NCBI GenBank assembly: GCA_943355045.1 | Contig: CALRDY010000006.1 | Span: 1 to 14,384, forward strand | DNA: 14,384 nucleotides | Direction of reading: 5' to 3' | From: Candidatus Nomurabacteria bacterium | GTDB lineage: Bacteria; Patescibacteriota; Minisyncoccia; Phycocordibacterales; Phycocordibacteraceae | Part shown: positions 1 through 6,852 of the stretch, in pieces | How positions within the stretch are numbered: the first letter of the stretch is position 1 | Layout of the letters: every line of letters starts with the position of its first letter | The notes under the pieces: model-generated | The model's input: only the letters and a program-made list of their open reading frames with translations | Databases searched by the model: none | Told to the model about the DNA's origin: nothing | Position numbers and translations under genes: made by a program

Positions 1-2907
1 GAGTGGCTCTTCCTCACGCGCATCCCCGTCATCCCGCCGGCGCTTCGCCCGATGGTCGCGCTCGAAGGCGGTCGTCATGCGACGTCCGACGTGAACGACC
101 TCTATCGCCGCGTCATCAACCGCAACAACCGTTTGAAGAAGCTCATCGACATTCATGCGCCGGAAGTCATCCTGCGCAATGAGAAGCGCATCCTCCAGGA
201 AGCCGTCGATGCACTCCTCGACAACTCGATCCGGAAGAGCGGTGCCGCTGCCGGTGCTATGACGATGGCGCAACGCCGTCCGTTGAAGAGTCTCGCGGAC
301 TACCTCAAGGGCAAGCAAGGCTACTTCCGCCAGAACCTGCTCGGTAAGCGCGTCGACTACTCCGGCCGTTCCGTGATCGTCGTCGGTCCTGACCTCGAGC
401 TCGACGAATGCGGTCTGCCGAAGCATATGGCGCTCGAGCTCTTCCGTCCGTTCGTCATCGCCGGACTCCTTGAACGCGAGCTTGCATTCAACATCCGCGG
501 TGCAGGCCGTCTCATCGAAGACGGCGTCGCTGAAGTATGGGAACTCCTCGAAGAGGCTATCAAGGGCAAGTACGTGCTTCTCAACCGCGCTCCGACGCTC
601 CACCGCCAGGGTATCCAGGCATTCCGTCCGCGGCTCATTGAAGGAGACGCCATCCAGCTGCACCCGCTCGTCTGTAACGCATTCAATGCGGACTTCGACG
701 GAGACCAGATGGCCGTGCACGTGCCGCTTTCTGAGGAAGCGCAGTGGGAGGCGAAGAACATCATGAGTGCCAACAAGAACATATTGAAGCCAGGGTCCGG
801 CGAAATGATCGTGCTTACCGGAAAGCCGCTCGACATCATCCTCGGCGTCTACTGGCTCACGAAAGCAGTCGAGAAGGTAAAAGGCGAGGGCAGTTATTTC
901 GCATCGCCGAATGCCGCGATTCTCGCGTCTGAATACGACGCTATCGATCTGCGCGCGAAGATCAATGTGCTGCCGGTCGAAGGGAAGGAGAAGTACGCGA
1001 AGTTCGACGGGCATCCGTTCGAGACGACCGTCGGCCGCCTCCTCTTCAACACCGTGCTCCCCGCGGACTATCCGTTCATCAACGAGACCATCACGAAGAA
1101 GGTGCTCGCACGCATCGTGACCGACTGCATCGCACGCTACGGGCTCGACGCCGTTCCGAATATCGTGAACAAAGTGAAGCGTTTCGGTTTCGACTACGCG
1201 ACTCGTTCCGGCATTTCGTGGGCGATCGACGATGTCTCCGTGCCGGTACAGAAGACGCGCATCATCGACGAGGCCGCTGCCAAGGTCGCCAAGATTGAAG
1301 ACGACTATCGCAATGGACTCCTCGCCGCAGAAGAGAAGCGCCGCATGGCGATCGAGATCTGGCAGGGCACGAAGCAGGCGGTCGAAGAGCAGATCGCGCT
1401 CGAGCTCAATCCGATGGGCTCCGTCGCCGACATGGTGCGCTCCGGCGCCCGCGGTACGCTCGGCAACCTCACGCAGATGGCCGGTATGAAAGGCCTCATC
1501 CAGAACACCGCCGGTGTGACGATTGAAGTGCCGATCATCTCCTCGATGATCGAAGGTTTGAATCCGATCGAGTACTTCATGTCGACCCACGGCGCGCGCA
1601 AGGGTCTGACTGACACCGCGCTCGGTACCGCGAAAGCCGGGTACCTCACGCGCCGTCTCTTCGACGTCGCCCAGGACTCAATCGTGACCGAGAAGGACTG
1701 CGGCACCAACCGCGGCGTGAAAATCAATCGCGTGAGCGCCTCCGGCATTCAGACGAATTATGCTGAAGCCCTCCGCGGTCGTGTGCTCGCAGAAGATGCG
1801 AAAGATCACGACGGCACCGTGCTCTTCAAGAAGGGTCACTATCTCTCTGCTGGAGATGCTGAGGCGCTGAACGCCTCTCCGATCGCTACGGTCGTGTCGC
1901 GTTCTCCGATGTCGTGCGAGACGCGCTACGGAGTGTGCCAGATCTGCTACGGCATGGACCTCACGACGCAGGACATCGTCGACCTCGGCGAAGCGGTCGG
2001 CACCGTTGCCGCGCAGGCTATCGGCGAGCCGGGCACCCAGCTCACGATGCGTACCTTCCATGCCGGCGGTGTGGCATCAGTTGGTGGCGACATCACGAGC
2101 GGTCTCCCGCGCGTCGAAGAAGTGTTCGAGAAGCGTTCTCCGAAGAATCCGGCCGTCATCTCGAAGTCCGACGGCATGATCATGGAGATCAAGGACGAAG
2201 GCCGCGAGAAGATCCTCGTCGTGGCGCCGCTTGCGGGTCAGGGCAAGAAGGACGGCTCTTCGTACGAGTACCTCGCGCCGTATCCGCGCGTGCCGCTCGT
2301 GAAGGCAGGCGACACGGTCGTGAAGGGGCAGATCCTTACCGACGGTTCGGCCGATCTCGACGATCTCTTCGAGTACGCCGGCCGCGCGATGGTGCAGGAA
2401 TATATCATTACCGAAGCATCGAAGATCTACGAGCTTCAGGGCGCGCCGGTTTCCCGGAAGCACCTCGAGGTCGTCGTGAAGCAGATGTTCTCGCGCGTGA
2501 AGATCACGGAGTCGGGCGACACGGAGTACTCGGTCGGCGACGTCGTCGAGGATTGGGAGTTCGCAAAGGCGGTCAAAGAGATGGAAGCGGCAGGCAAGCT
2601 CGTACCGGCAGCACGCGAGATCGTGCTCGGCATCAAGGAGAGCGCGCTCTCTCGCCGCTCGTTCCTCTCGGCGGCGTCTTTCGAGCAGACGACGAAGATC
2701 CTCATCAATGCTGCGCTGCGCGGCTCGGTGGACCGCCTCCGCGGCCTCAAGGAGAACGTCATCCTCGGACGCCTCATCCCGTCAGGCACTGGTTTCGCTG
2801 GGAGCCAGAAGCACGCGCACATCAAGAAGCTTCAGGATGATCGCGCCGCCTCAGCACCAGTGTCTTCGTCGCGCACAACGAGCTTCGCTCCGCGCACGCC
2901 CCGATAA
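1..2907 (+). CDS. rpoC: DNA-directed RNA polymerase subunit beta' (5'-truncated by window edge)
   Basis: Largest catalytic subunit of RNA polymerase; with beta it forms the active-site cleft. The frame is open from base 1 and the first codons already read as conserved beta' sequence ([11 protein letters not shown]), so the ATG at 52 is internal and the gene begins upstream. Counting codons from base 1: the catalytic Mg-binding motif NADFDGD lies at about 229-235 (three Asp). The bridge-helix/F region follows ([19 protein letters not shown]). The second zinc site has Cys at about 567, 639, 646 and 649. The trigger-loop motif [13 protein letters not shown] begins near 675, and the C-terminal [14 protein letters not shown] is intact. 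The trigger loop runs straight on without the large SI3 insert of gamma-proteobacteria. The gene ends in a short Ser/Arg-rich tail. About 968 residues are present of an expected 1150-1250. An intrinsic terminator follows 50 nt later. Identification is secure. Confidence 0.98.
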   Translation, partial: EWLFLTRIPVIPPALRPMVALEGGRHATSDVNDLYRRVINRNNRLKKLIDIHAPEVILRNEKRILQEAVDALLDNSIRKSGAAAGAMTMAQRRPLKSLADYLKGKQGYFRQNLLGKRVDYSGRSVIVVGPDLELDECGLPKHMALELFRPFVIAGLLERELAFNIRGAGRLIEDGVAEVWELLEEAIKGKYVLLNRAPTLHRQGIQAFRPRLIEGDAIQLHPLVCNAFNADFDGDQMAVHVPLSEEAQWEAKNIMSANKNILKPGSGEMIVLTGKPLDIILGVYWLTKAVEKVKGEGSYFASPNAAILASEYDAIDLRAKINVLPVEGKEKYAKFDGHPFETTVGRLLFNTVLPADYPFINETITKKVLARIVTDCIARYGLDAVPNIVNKVKRFGFDYATRSGISWAIDDVSVPVQKTRIIDEAAAKVAKIEDDYRNGLLAAEEKRRMAIEIWQGTKQAVEEQIALELNPMGSVADMVRSGARGTLGNLTQMAGMKGLIQNTAGVTIEVPIISSMIEGLNPIEYFMSTHGARKGLTDTALGTAKAGYLTRRLFDVAQDSIVTEKDCGTNRGVKINRVSASGIQTNYAEALRGRVLAEDAKDHDGTVLFKKGHYLSAGDAEALNASPIATVVSRSPMSCETRYGVCQICYGMDLTTQDIVDLGEAVGTVAAQAIGEPGTQLTMRTFHAGGVASVGGDITSGLPRVEEVFEKRSPKNPAVISKSDGMIMEIKDEGREKILVVAPLAGQGKKDGSSYEYLAPYPRVPLVKAGDTVVKGQILTDGSADLDDLFEYAGRAMVQEYIITEASKIYELQGAPVSRKHLEVVVKQMFSRVKITESGDTEYSVGDVVEDWEFAKAVKEMEAAGKLVPAAREIVLGIKESALSRRSFLSAASFEQTTKILINAALRGSVDRLRGLKENVILGRLIPSGTGFAGSQKHAHIKKLQDDRAASAPVSSSRTTSFAPRTPR

Positions 2908-2958
2908 TCTTTTTGGGTGCAGTGAGATCTCGACTCTAGATATAGTATAAAAATGGAG

Positions 2959-2995
2959 AACGGCGCAGGGGTTACCCTGCGCCGTTTTTCTTTTT
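2959..2995 (+). terminator. Intrinsic terminator after rpoC
   Basis: A perfect 10-bp GC-rich stem (2961-2970 with 2975-2984) has the 4-nt loop gtta, is extended by two A-T pairs, and is followed by the T-rich run tttttcttttt. This is the textbook arrangement for plus-strand termination of rpoC. In the opposite direction the hairpin sits just past the stop of the convergent small gene. Its trailing sequence there (ttctccattttt) is a much poorer U-tract, so it may work weakly in both directions. Confidence 0.9.
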
Positions 2996-3003
2996 GCGCC
3001 GCA

Positions 3004-3231
3004 TCATTTCGTTGCATCGAATACGTTGGAGCGACGAATAGTGAGGTACGCGACGACGATCATGGTCGGCAGCATAAAGAAAATCTGCGTCCCTGTACCG
3101 CCACCGCAGATGCTGACGATTTCAGAGACTACCCATCCGAAAAGCATCGAAACGCCTGCCGCGATGACAAGCGGAAAGAGCTTTTTCAGTATCGCCAGCA
3201 GGTCTATCGGCAGATTGTTAGTCAAAGCCAT
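3004..3231 (-). CDS. Small two-helix membrane protein, function unknown
   Basis: 75 residues with no recognised family. Two hydrophobic stretches (about residues 17-40 and 49-66) suggest an integral membrane protein with two helices and a Cys-Gly-Gly-Gly-Thr-Gly turn between them. The C-terminus is short and polar. The ATG at 3231 is favoured because the minus strand reads GGAGG (3240-3236) four to five bases upstream, the best Shine-Dalgarno on this side of the window apart from the 42-aa gene. A promoter with a perfect TTGACA lies at 3299-3271. The gene converges on rpoC and diverges from dnaG. The reading frame, Shine-Dalgarno and promoter together make it credible as a real gene. The function cannot be inferred. 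Confidence 0.72.
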   Translation of the reverse strand: MALTNNLPIDLLAILKKLFPLVIAAGVSMLFGWVVSEIVSICGGGTGTQIFFMLPTMIVVAYLTIRRSNVFDATK

Positions 3232-3235
3232 ACGG

Positions 3236-3240
3236 CCTCC
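3236..3240 (-). promoter_or_regulatory. Shine-Dalgarno GGAGG of the 75-aa gene
   Basis: The minus strand reads GGAGGCCGT then ATG. This fixes the start at 3231. It is notable because most larger genes here have no such site. Confidence 0.75.
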
Positions 3241-3270
3241 TTGGTTTACCGCAGTTCTGCATCTAGGCGC

Positions 3271-3299
3271 AAATTACCACTCGCATGTAGTCATGTCAA
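3271..3299 (-). promoter_or_regulatory. Sigma-70-type promoter of the 75-aa gene
   Basis: The minus strand has TTGACA (3299-3294, 6/6), a 17-nt spacer, then TAATTT (3276-3271), a weak -10 with 3/6 matches. The predicted start is near 3264, giving a leader of about 33 nt that contains GGAGG. It points away from dnaG, whose -10-like TAGAAT is at 3316-3321, so the two promoters share a compact divergent region. Confidence 0.6.
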
Positions 3300-3315
3300 A
3301 ATTATCGGAACGGGG

Positions 3316-3321
3316 TAGAAT
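3316..3321 (+). promoter_or_regulatory. Putative leaderless -10 element of dnaG
   Basis: TAGAAT (5/6 match to TATAAT) preceded by GGGG ends seven nt before the dnaG ATG, so transcription would start at or one base before the initiation codon. No convincing -35 and no Shine-Dalgarno are visible. The same GGGGTA-A-T arrangement occurs before hisS. Confidence 0.5.
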
Positions 3322-3328
3322 GGGCTGA

Positions 3329-5017
3329 ATGACCGATACTGTCGCGCAAGTTAAGGAGCGCCTGGGCATCCAGGAAGTGATTGCTCCGTATGTGAAGCTC
3401 ACGCGAGCGGGGAAGTCGCTCCGCGGATTGTGTCCGTTCCACAAAGAAAAAACGCCGAGTTTCCATGTCTCGCCCGAGCGCGGTACCTGGCACTGCTTCG
3501 GGTGCGGGCTCGGCGGCGATGCATTCTCGTTCATCGAGAAGGTCGAGGGAGTTGATTTCAAAGGCGCGCTGAAAATCCTTGCCGAGAAAGCGGGAGTGCA
3601 GATCGAGTACGCGGGCGGCGGCGCGGGAAAGGAGGAGGCGTCGAAGAAAGATCGGCTGCGCGCGCTCATGGCGCGCGCGGAGCAGTTCTATGCAATGCAG
3701 CTCGCGGGCACCGAGGCCGAAGCGTATGCGAAGAAGCGAGGCCTCTCTATCGAAAGCATTTCCGCGTGGCGACTCGGCTACGCACCGGACGCGTGGCGCG
3801 CGCTCCTCGAAGCATTTGTCGCCGAAGGATTTTCCACGGGAGAGTTGCTTGCTGCGGGGCTCATCAAAGAGGCCGATGGGAAACCAGGGACGTACTATGA
3901 CCGCTTCCGCAATCGGCTCATGTTCCCGATACATGATTCTGCCGGGCATGTCGTCGGATTTACTGGACGCACATTGTCCGCGGATGAGCCGGCGAAGTAT
4001 CTCAATAGTCCTGAAACGGACCTCTACCGCAAATCAGAGATCCTTTTCGGCATGGATGTCGCAAAGGACGCAATACGTACGCGCGGCTTTACCTGTCTTG
4101 TCGAGGGGCAGATGGACGTGCTGCTCGCGCATCAGGCGGGCTTCACGAATGCGGTCGCACTTTCGGGCACCGCGCTTTCCGAGCGGCACCTCGTCCTCAT
4201 GAAGCGGTACAGCGAGAACCTCATGCTCGTGCTCGACGCTGACGCAGCTGGTCTCAAAGCGACCGCGCGCTCGGCAGCGCTCGCGCTCCATGCGGGATTG
4301 CGCGTGAAGGCGGCGCAGCTGCCGCTCGGGAAGGATCCAGCCGACCTCATCAGCGAAGATTCGCAAGAATTCTCGAAGCGTATCGCCGCCGCAAAACCGA
4401 TCGTCGAATTCTTTCTCGGAGAACTTGCGCAGCGGGAAAGCGATCCGCATCGGCTCCTGCGCACGGCCGAGGGCATCGTGCTCCCTTTGATCGCGGCGAT
4501 ACCGAGCCCTATGGAGCGCGAACATTTCGTGCAGGCGGCCGCCCGAGCGCTCGGGCTCTCGAGCGAAGCCGTCCGCGAGTCGCTCAAACGTCTCCCGAAG
4601 CAGCCTTTTGCCGAAAGTGTCGCGCTAAGCGCGGCACCGCCAAAGGCGGTGCCGCGCAAGCCGTCGGAACTCCGTTCCGAACAGCTTCTTGCCGTTCTCC
4701 ACGCCTATCCCGATACGCCGCTTGCAGAGCGCGTCAAATCGGAGTATTGTCGAATTACTGAGGCTCAAGAGCTGCCGCTCGTCACTCTCCCGGAATCGAC
4801 CTTGTTCTATGCGGAACAGGCGTTCGGCGAAAGCCCCGGAGAGGACGCGGCAGACGAGCTTCTCCACGCCTTCGAAGAAGCGGTGATCCGCGAGGCGTAT
4901 CAAGAAGCAGTACGAAATTTACGTAGAGCCGAAGGCGCGACTGACGCCTCCGCGATTGAGAGTGCTCAGGCAGCGTGCGCGAAACTCGCCGCCCGCCTCG
5001 CCGCATTCGGTCACTAA
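3329..5017 (+). CDS. dnaG: DNA primase DnaG
   Basis: Synthesises RNA primers at the replication fork and docks on the DnaB helicase. The 562-residue product is normal length for DnaG. The N-terminal CHC2 zinc finger uses C35, H38, C56 and C59 ([12 protein letters not shown] then WHCFGCG). The catalytic core with its TOPRIM fold follows: VEGQMD with E259, and the LDADAAG metal site with D303 and D305. The C-terminal portion (from about 445) is helical, acidic and Ala-rich, as expected for the helicase-binding domain. A Pro/Ala-rich linker at about 434-443 is encoded by a perfect 12-bp hairpin (separate entry). The ATG at 3329 gives the expected N-terminus and has no Shine-Dalgarno. The gene is followed after 23 nt by rpoD, the classic dnaG-rpoD pair, here without rpsU upstream. 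Confidence 0.96.
   Translation: MTDTVAQVKERLGIQEVIAPYVKLTRAGKSLRGLCPFHKEKTPSFHVSPERGTWHCFGCGLGGDAFSFIEKVEGVDFKGALKILAEKAGVQIEYAGGGAGKEEASKKDRLRALMARAEQFYAMQLAGTEAEAYAKKRGLSIESISAWRLGYAPDAWRALLEAFVAEGFSTGELLAAGLIKEADGKPGTYYDRFRNRLMFPIHDSAGHVVGFTGRTLSADEPAKYLNSPETDLYRKSEILFGMDVAKDAIRTRGFTCLVEGQMDVLLAHQAGFTNAVALSGTALSERHLVLMKRYSENLMLVLDADAAGLKATARSAALALHAGLRVKAAQLPLGKDPADLISEDSQEFSKRIAAAKPIVEFFLGELAQRESDPHRLLRTAEGIVLPLIAAIPSPMEREHFVQAAARALGLSSEAVRESLKRLPKQPFAESVALSAAPPKAVPRKPSELRSEQLLAVLHAYPDTPLAERVKSEYCRITEAQELPLVTLPESTLFYAEQAFGESPGEDAADELLHAFEEAVIREAYQEAVRNLRRAEGATDASAIESAQAACAKLAARLAAFGH
4630..4656. repeat. Perfect hairpin inside dnaG linker
   Basis: A 12-nt arm (4630-4641, cgcggcaccgcc) is followed by the loop aaa and its exact complement (4645-4656). 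It codes in frame for [10 protein letters not shown], between the primase core and the helicase-binding domain, where insertions are tolerated. The arms are too long and GC-rich for casual codon choice, and the hairpin resembles the other palindromes in this window in form. Confidence 0.7.
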
Positions 5018-5040
5018 TCCATTTATTTTTACATTACCGT

Positions 5041-6285
5041 ATGGCGACTGCTACAAAAAAGAAAAAGAGCGCAAAGAAAATCGTGCCCGCAAAAAAGAAG
5101 GTCACAAAGCCTTCGAGTAAGCGCGCGCCCGCAAAGAAGGCTCCGGCGCGTCGCGGGGGAGTCGGACGTATGAAGAAAGTCGTGCGCACGGCGGTACGCG
5201 GCGCGAAGGCGAAAGCCGAGTCGCAGAAAGTGTTTTCGGCCGAGCAGCTCATCGAAAAAGGTAAGGATCGCGGCTACGTCACCTACAGCGAAATCCTAAA
5301 ATCATTTCCGCATATCGAAGAGGACGTCAGTTTCCTCGAATCGCTCTATGAGCGTTTCGCGACCGCGGGTGTCGATGTGCTCGAAGGCGGCATGCTTGAA
5401 GACGCGGCCGATGAATACCTCGCGACGCGCAATATCAAAGATCGCCATTCGACTGGCTACGACTCCATCCAGATCTATCTTCGCGAGATCGGGCAGTACC
5501 CGCTCCTGACCGCTGCCGAGGAGCGCGAGCTCGCGCAGCGCATCGAGAAGGGCGACGCGGAAGCGCGCAATATCCTCGCGAGGAGCAACCTGCGCCTCGT
5601 CGTTTCTATTGCAAAGAAATATGTCGGCCGTTCGCCTGACCTCACGCTTCTCGACCTCATTCAGGAAGGGAATCTCGGCCTGTTCCGCGCCGTCGACAAA
5701 TTCGACTGGAAGAAAGGATTCAAGTTTTCGACGTACGCGACCTGGTGGATCCGTCAGGCGATTACCCGCGCGCTCGCCGACCAGTCGCGCACGATCCGCA
5801 TCCCCGTCCACATGGTGGAGACCATTGCGAAGTACAAGCAGGTTTCGCGCCGTCTCGCGCAGGTGCTCGGCCGCGATCCGCACGAAGAGGAGATTGCCGT
5901 TGAAATGGGCGTCGAAGTGGAAAAAATTTATCAAATAGAGAAGATCAATCAGGATACGCTCTCGCTCGAGAACCCAATCGGCTCGGACGACGATGAAAAG
6001 TCGACGCTCGGGGACTTCATTCCCGACGACAAGATCCCGTCACCGATACAGGAGTCTTCGGAGCGCATCCTCACGGAGCAGGTGCGCGCAATCCTCAGCG
6101 ATCTTTCACCGAAGGAACGCAAGATTCTCGAGATGCGCCACGGTCTCATGGACGGCATCTATCACACGCTTGAAGAAGTGGGGCGCGAGTTCGGCGTGAC
6201 CCGCGAACGCATCCGCCAAATTGAAGCGAAAGCGCTCGAGAAGATTCGCACCCATACCGACGCGCGACATCTGAAGTCGTATTAA
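5041..6285 (+). CDS. rpoD: Primary RNA polymerase sigma factor RpoD, with basic N-terminal tail
   Basis: Housekeeping sigma factor that directs RNA polymerase to -35/-10 promoters. From the ATG at 5041 the product is 414 residues. Residues 1-59 contain 23 Lys/Arg and no Asp/Glu, an AKK/PAKK-type tail like histone H1. Residues 66-115 resemble region 1.1 ([19 protein letters not shown]). Region 1.2 starts near 141 ([16 protein letters not shown]). Regions 2.3-2.4 are at about 227-250 ([20 protein letters not shown]). Region 4.2 carries the helix-turn-helix [19 protein letters not shown] at about 385-403. The gene follows dnaG by 23 nt and is probably co-transcribed with it. No Shine-Dalgarno precedes 5041, and TACATT ends five nt before it. 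An internal ATG at 5170 (Met44) has GGGGGA nine bases upstream and could give a form lacking most of the basic tail. Confidence 0.96.
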   Translation: MATATKKKKSAKKIVPAKKKVTKPSSKRAPAKKAPARRGGVGRMKKVVRTAVRGAKAKAESQKVFSAEQLIEKGKDRGYVTYSEILKSFPHIEEDVSFLESLYERFATAGVDVLEGGMLEDAADEYLATRNIKDRHSTGYDSIQIYLREIGQYPLLTAAEERELAQRIEKGDAEARNILARSNLRLVVSIAKKYVGRSPDLTLLDLIQEGNLGLFRAVDKFDWKKGFKFSTYATWWIRQAITRALADQSRTIRIPVHMVETIAKYKQVSRRLAQVLGRDPHEEEIAVEMGVEVEKIYQIEKINQDTLSLENPIGSDDDEKSTLGDFIPDDKIPSPIQESSERILTEQVRAILSDLSPKERKILEMRHGLMDGIYHTLEEVGREFGVTRERIRQIEAKALEKIRTHTDARHLKSY

Positions 6286-6287
6286 AG

Positions 6288-6447
6288 CTCGCTCGGGCAT
6301 GTTCAGAAGGGAGCACGCGTCGCCGCCCCAAGCCGGGCGGCGCGCTCACTCTCGCCAGCGCAAATTACAGCGCCGCTGCTCTTCTGCACTGTAATTACCA
6401 TGCTGCGCCGGCTCCGAGAGTCTCCCTTCTGAACATGTCCTCGCTCG
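6288..6447. mobile_element. Nested inverted-repeat element with flanking 8-bp direct repeats (MITE-like or structured RNA)
   Basis: Perfect 16-nt terminal inverted repeats (6298-6313 catgttcagaagggag; 6422-6437) enclose about 108 nt and are flanked by the direct repeat ctcgctcg (6288-6295 and 6440-6447). Inside are a GC hairpin (6321-6328 with 6335-6342), a stem actctcg (6348-6354 with 6415-6421), short gcgc pairing, and an 8-bp stem aattacag (6363-6370 with 6389-6396). The whole folds as a branched structure. It starts three bases after the rpoD stop and has no convincing coding frame. The direct repeats favour a small non-autonomous mobile element. A structured RNA, or the 3' end of the dnaG-rpoD message, remains possible. 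No T-run follows, so it is not a standard intrinsic terminator. Confidence 0.6.
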
Positions 6448-6468
6448 TGTGGATAGGTAAATAAAGTG

Positions 6469-6502
6469 AAGAGTCCTCCGAGCGTATGCTGGGAGGACTC
6501 TT
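6469..6502 (-). terminator. Hairpin after the 42-aa gene, probable terminator
   Basis: Arms aagagtcctcc (6469-6479) and ggaggactctt (6492-6502) pair perfectly over 11 bp, with a 12-nt loop that itself can pair agc/gct. It lies 15 nt past the stop of the minus-strand 42-aa gene and is followed on that strand by cactttattt, a weak U-tract. In the plus direction no T-run follows. Confidence 0.5.
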
Positions 6503-6517
6503 GCGGGGTTGACTCGG

Positions 6518-6646
6518 CTAGCCATGGGACGGGTGATGATGACTCATGGAGTGGCTCACTCCAGCGCACATCAAGATGATAAGTCCGTAGACTGAGCACA
6601 TGATGAGCCAAATCGTGCCGCCCAGAGACTTGAATACCTTCTTCAC
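6518..6646 (-). CDS. 42-aa single-pass membrane peptide with His-rich tail, function unknown
   Basis: The product has a basic start (MKKVFKSLGG), one hydrophobic helix (about residues 11-30, TIWLIMCSVYGLIILMCAGV), and a short tail with five His among ten residues (HSMSHHHPSH). The GTG at 6646 is chosen because the minus strand carries GGAGGAGGT (6659-6651) just upstream, the strongest Shine-Dalgarno in the window. A longer frame from an ATG at 6724 overlaps the promoter, so it is unlikely. The promoter is at 6751-6724 and gives a leader of about 70 nt with a small cccgg/ccggg hairpin. The His cluster suggests, but does not show, metal binding. It is small, but its complete set of expression signals supports a real gene. 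Confidence 0.7.
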   Translation of the reverse strand: MKKVFKSLGGTIWLIMCSVYGLIILMCAGVSHSMSHHHPSHG

Positions 6647-6650
6647 AGGT

Positions 6651-6659
6651 ACCTCCTCC
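6651..6659 (-). promoter_or_regulatory. Strong Shine-Dalgarno GGAGGAGGT deciding a GTG start
   Basis: The minus strand reads GGAGGAGGTACCT then GTG AAG AAG. The core GGAGG is eight bases from the codon. This near-ideal anti-16S match selects the GTG at 6646 over the upstream ATG at 6724. Confidence 0.78.
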
Positions 6660-6723
6660 GTTAGAAACGAATACCCGGAAATGCCCGGGCGGCAGAGCTT
6701 TTTCAAGAGCTGACTAGCTTTCA

Positions 6724-6751
6724 TTTATACATGACCCATCTACATCGTCAA
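6724..6751 (-). promoter_or_regulatory. Strong sigma-70-type promoter of the 42-aa gene
   Basis: The minus strand has TTGACG (6751-6746, 5/6), a 16-nt spacer ending in TG, and TATAAA (6729-6724, 5/6). The predicted transcription start is near 6717. A perfect 22-bp palindrome begins 11 bp upstream of the -35, where a regulator could act. Confidence 0.72.
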
Positions 6752-6761
6752 GGTATCCATA

Positions 6762-6783
6762 ACTTGTCGCTATAGCGACAAGT
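6762..6783. promoter_or_regulatory. Perfect 22-bp palindrome, candidate operator
   Basis: The half-site acttgtcgcta (6762-6772) is followed with no loop by its exact complement (6773-6783). It lies between the divergent promoter of the 42-aa gene and the start of the helicase gene. The absence of a loop and a T-run argues for a dimeric protein-binding site rather than a terminator. Which regulator would bind is unknown. Confidence 0.5.
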
Positions 6784-6840
6784 CTTTGATAGTCCGTAAA
6801 AAATATGAATTCTCAGCATGCGAAGAACGCGCGCGAGAGG

Positions 6841-6846
6841 TACACT
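6841..6846 (+). promoter_or_regulatory. Weak putative leaderless -10 of the helicase gene
   Basis: TACACT (4/6) ends six nt before the ATG at 6853 and is preceded by gagagg. No clear -35 is seen. It supports 6853 rather than 6805 as the start, but on its own it is weak. Confidence 0.35.
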
Positions 6847-6852
6847 CTAGGC

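Noticed and set aside
1914-2840. 308-codon plus-strand frame within rpoC
   Set aside because: It is an Arg-rich out-of-phase shadow of the conserved beta' sequence, typical of GC-rich genes.
2911-2946. Promoter-like ttgggt ... tatagt after rpoC
   Set aside because: It would fire straight into the intrinsic terminator 20 nt later with no gene behind it. The -35 match is poor.
6288-6447. CRISPR or tandem repeat array
   Set aside because: Only one pair of inverted arms and one pair of direct repeats occur, with no regular spacers. No cas genes are in the window.
6805-6852. Upstream ATG start for the helicase gene
   Set aside because: It adds 16 residues unlike the family (MNSQHAKNARERYTLG) and would place the -10-like TACACT inside the gene. 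The ATG at 6853 fits the usual distance to the Q motif.
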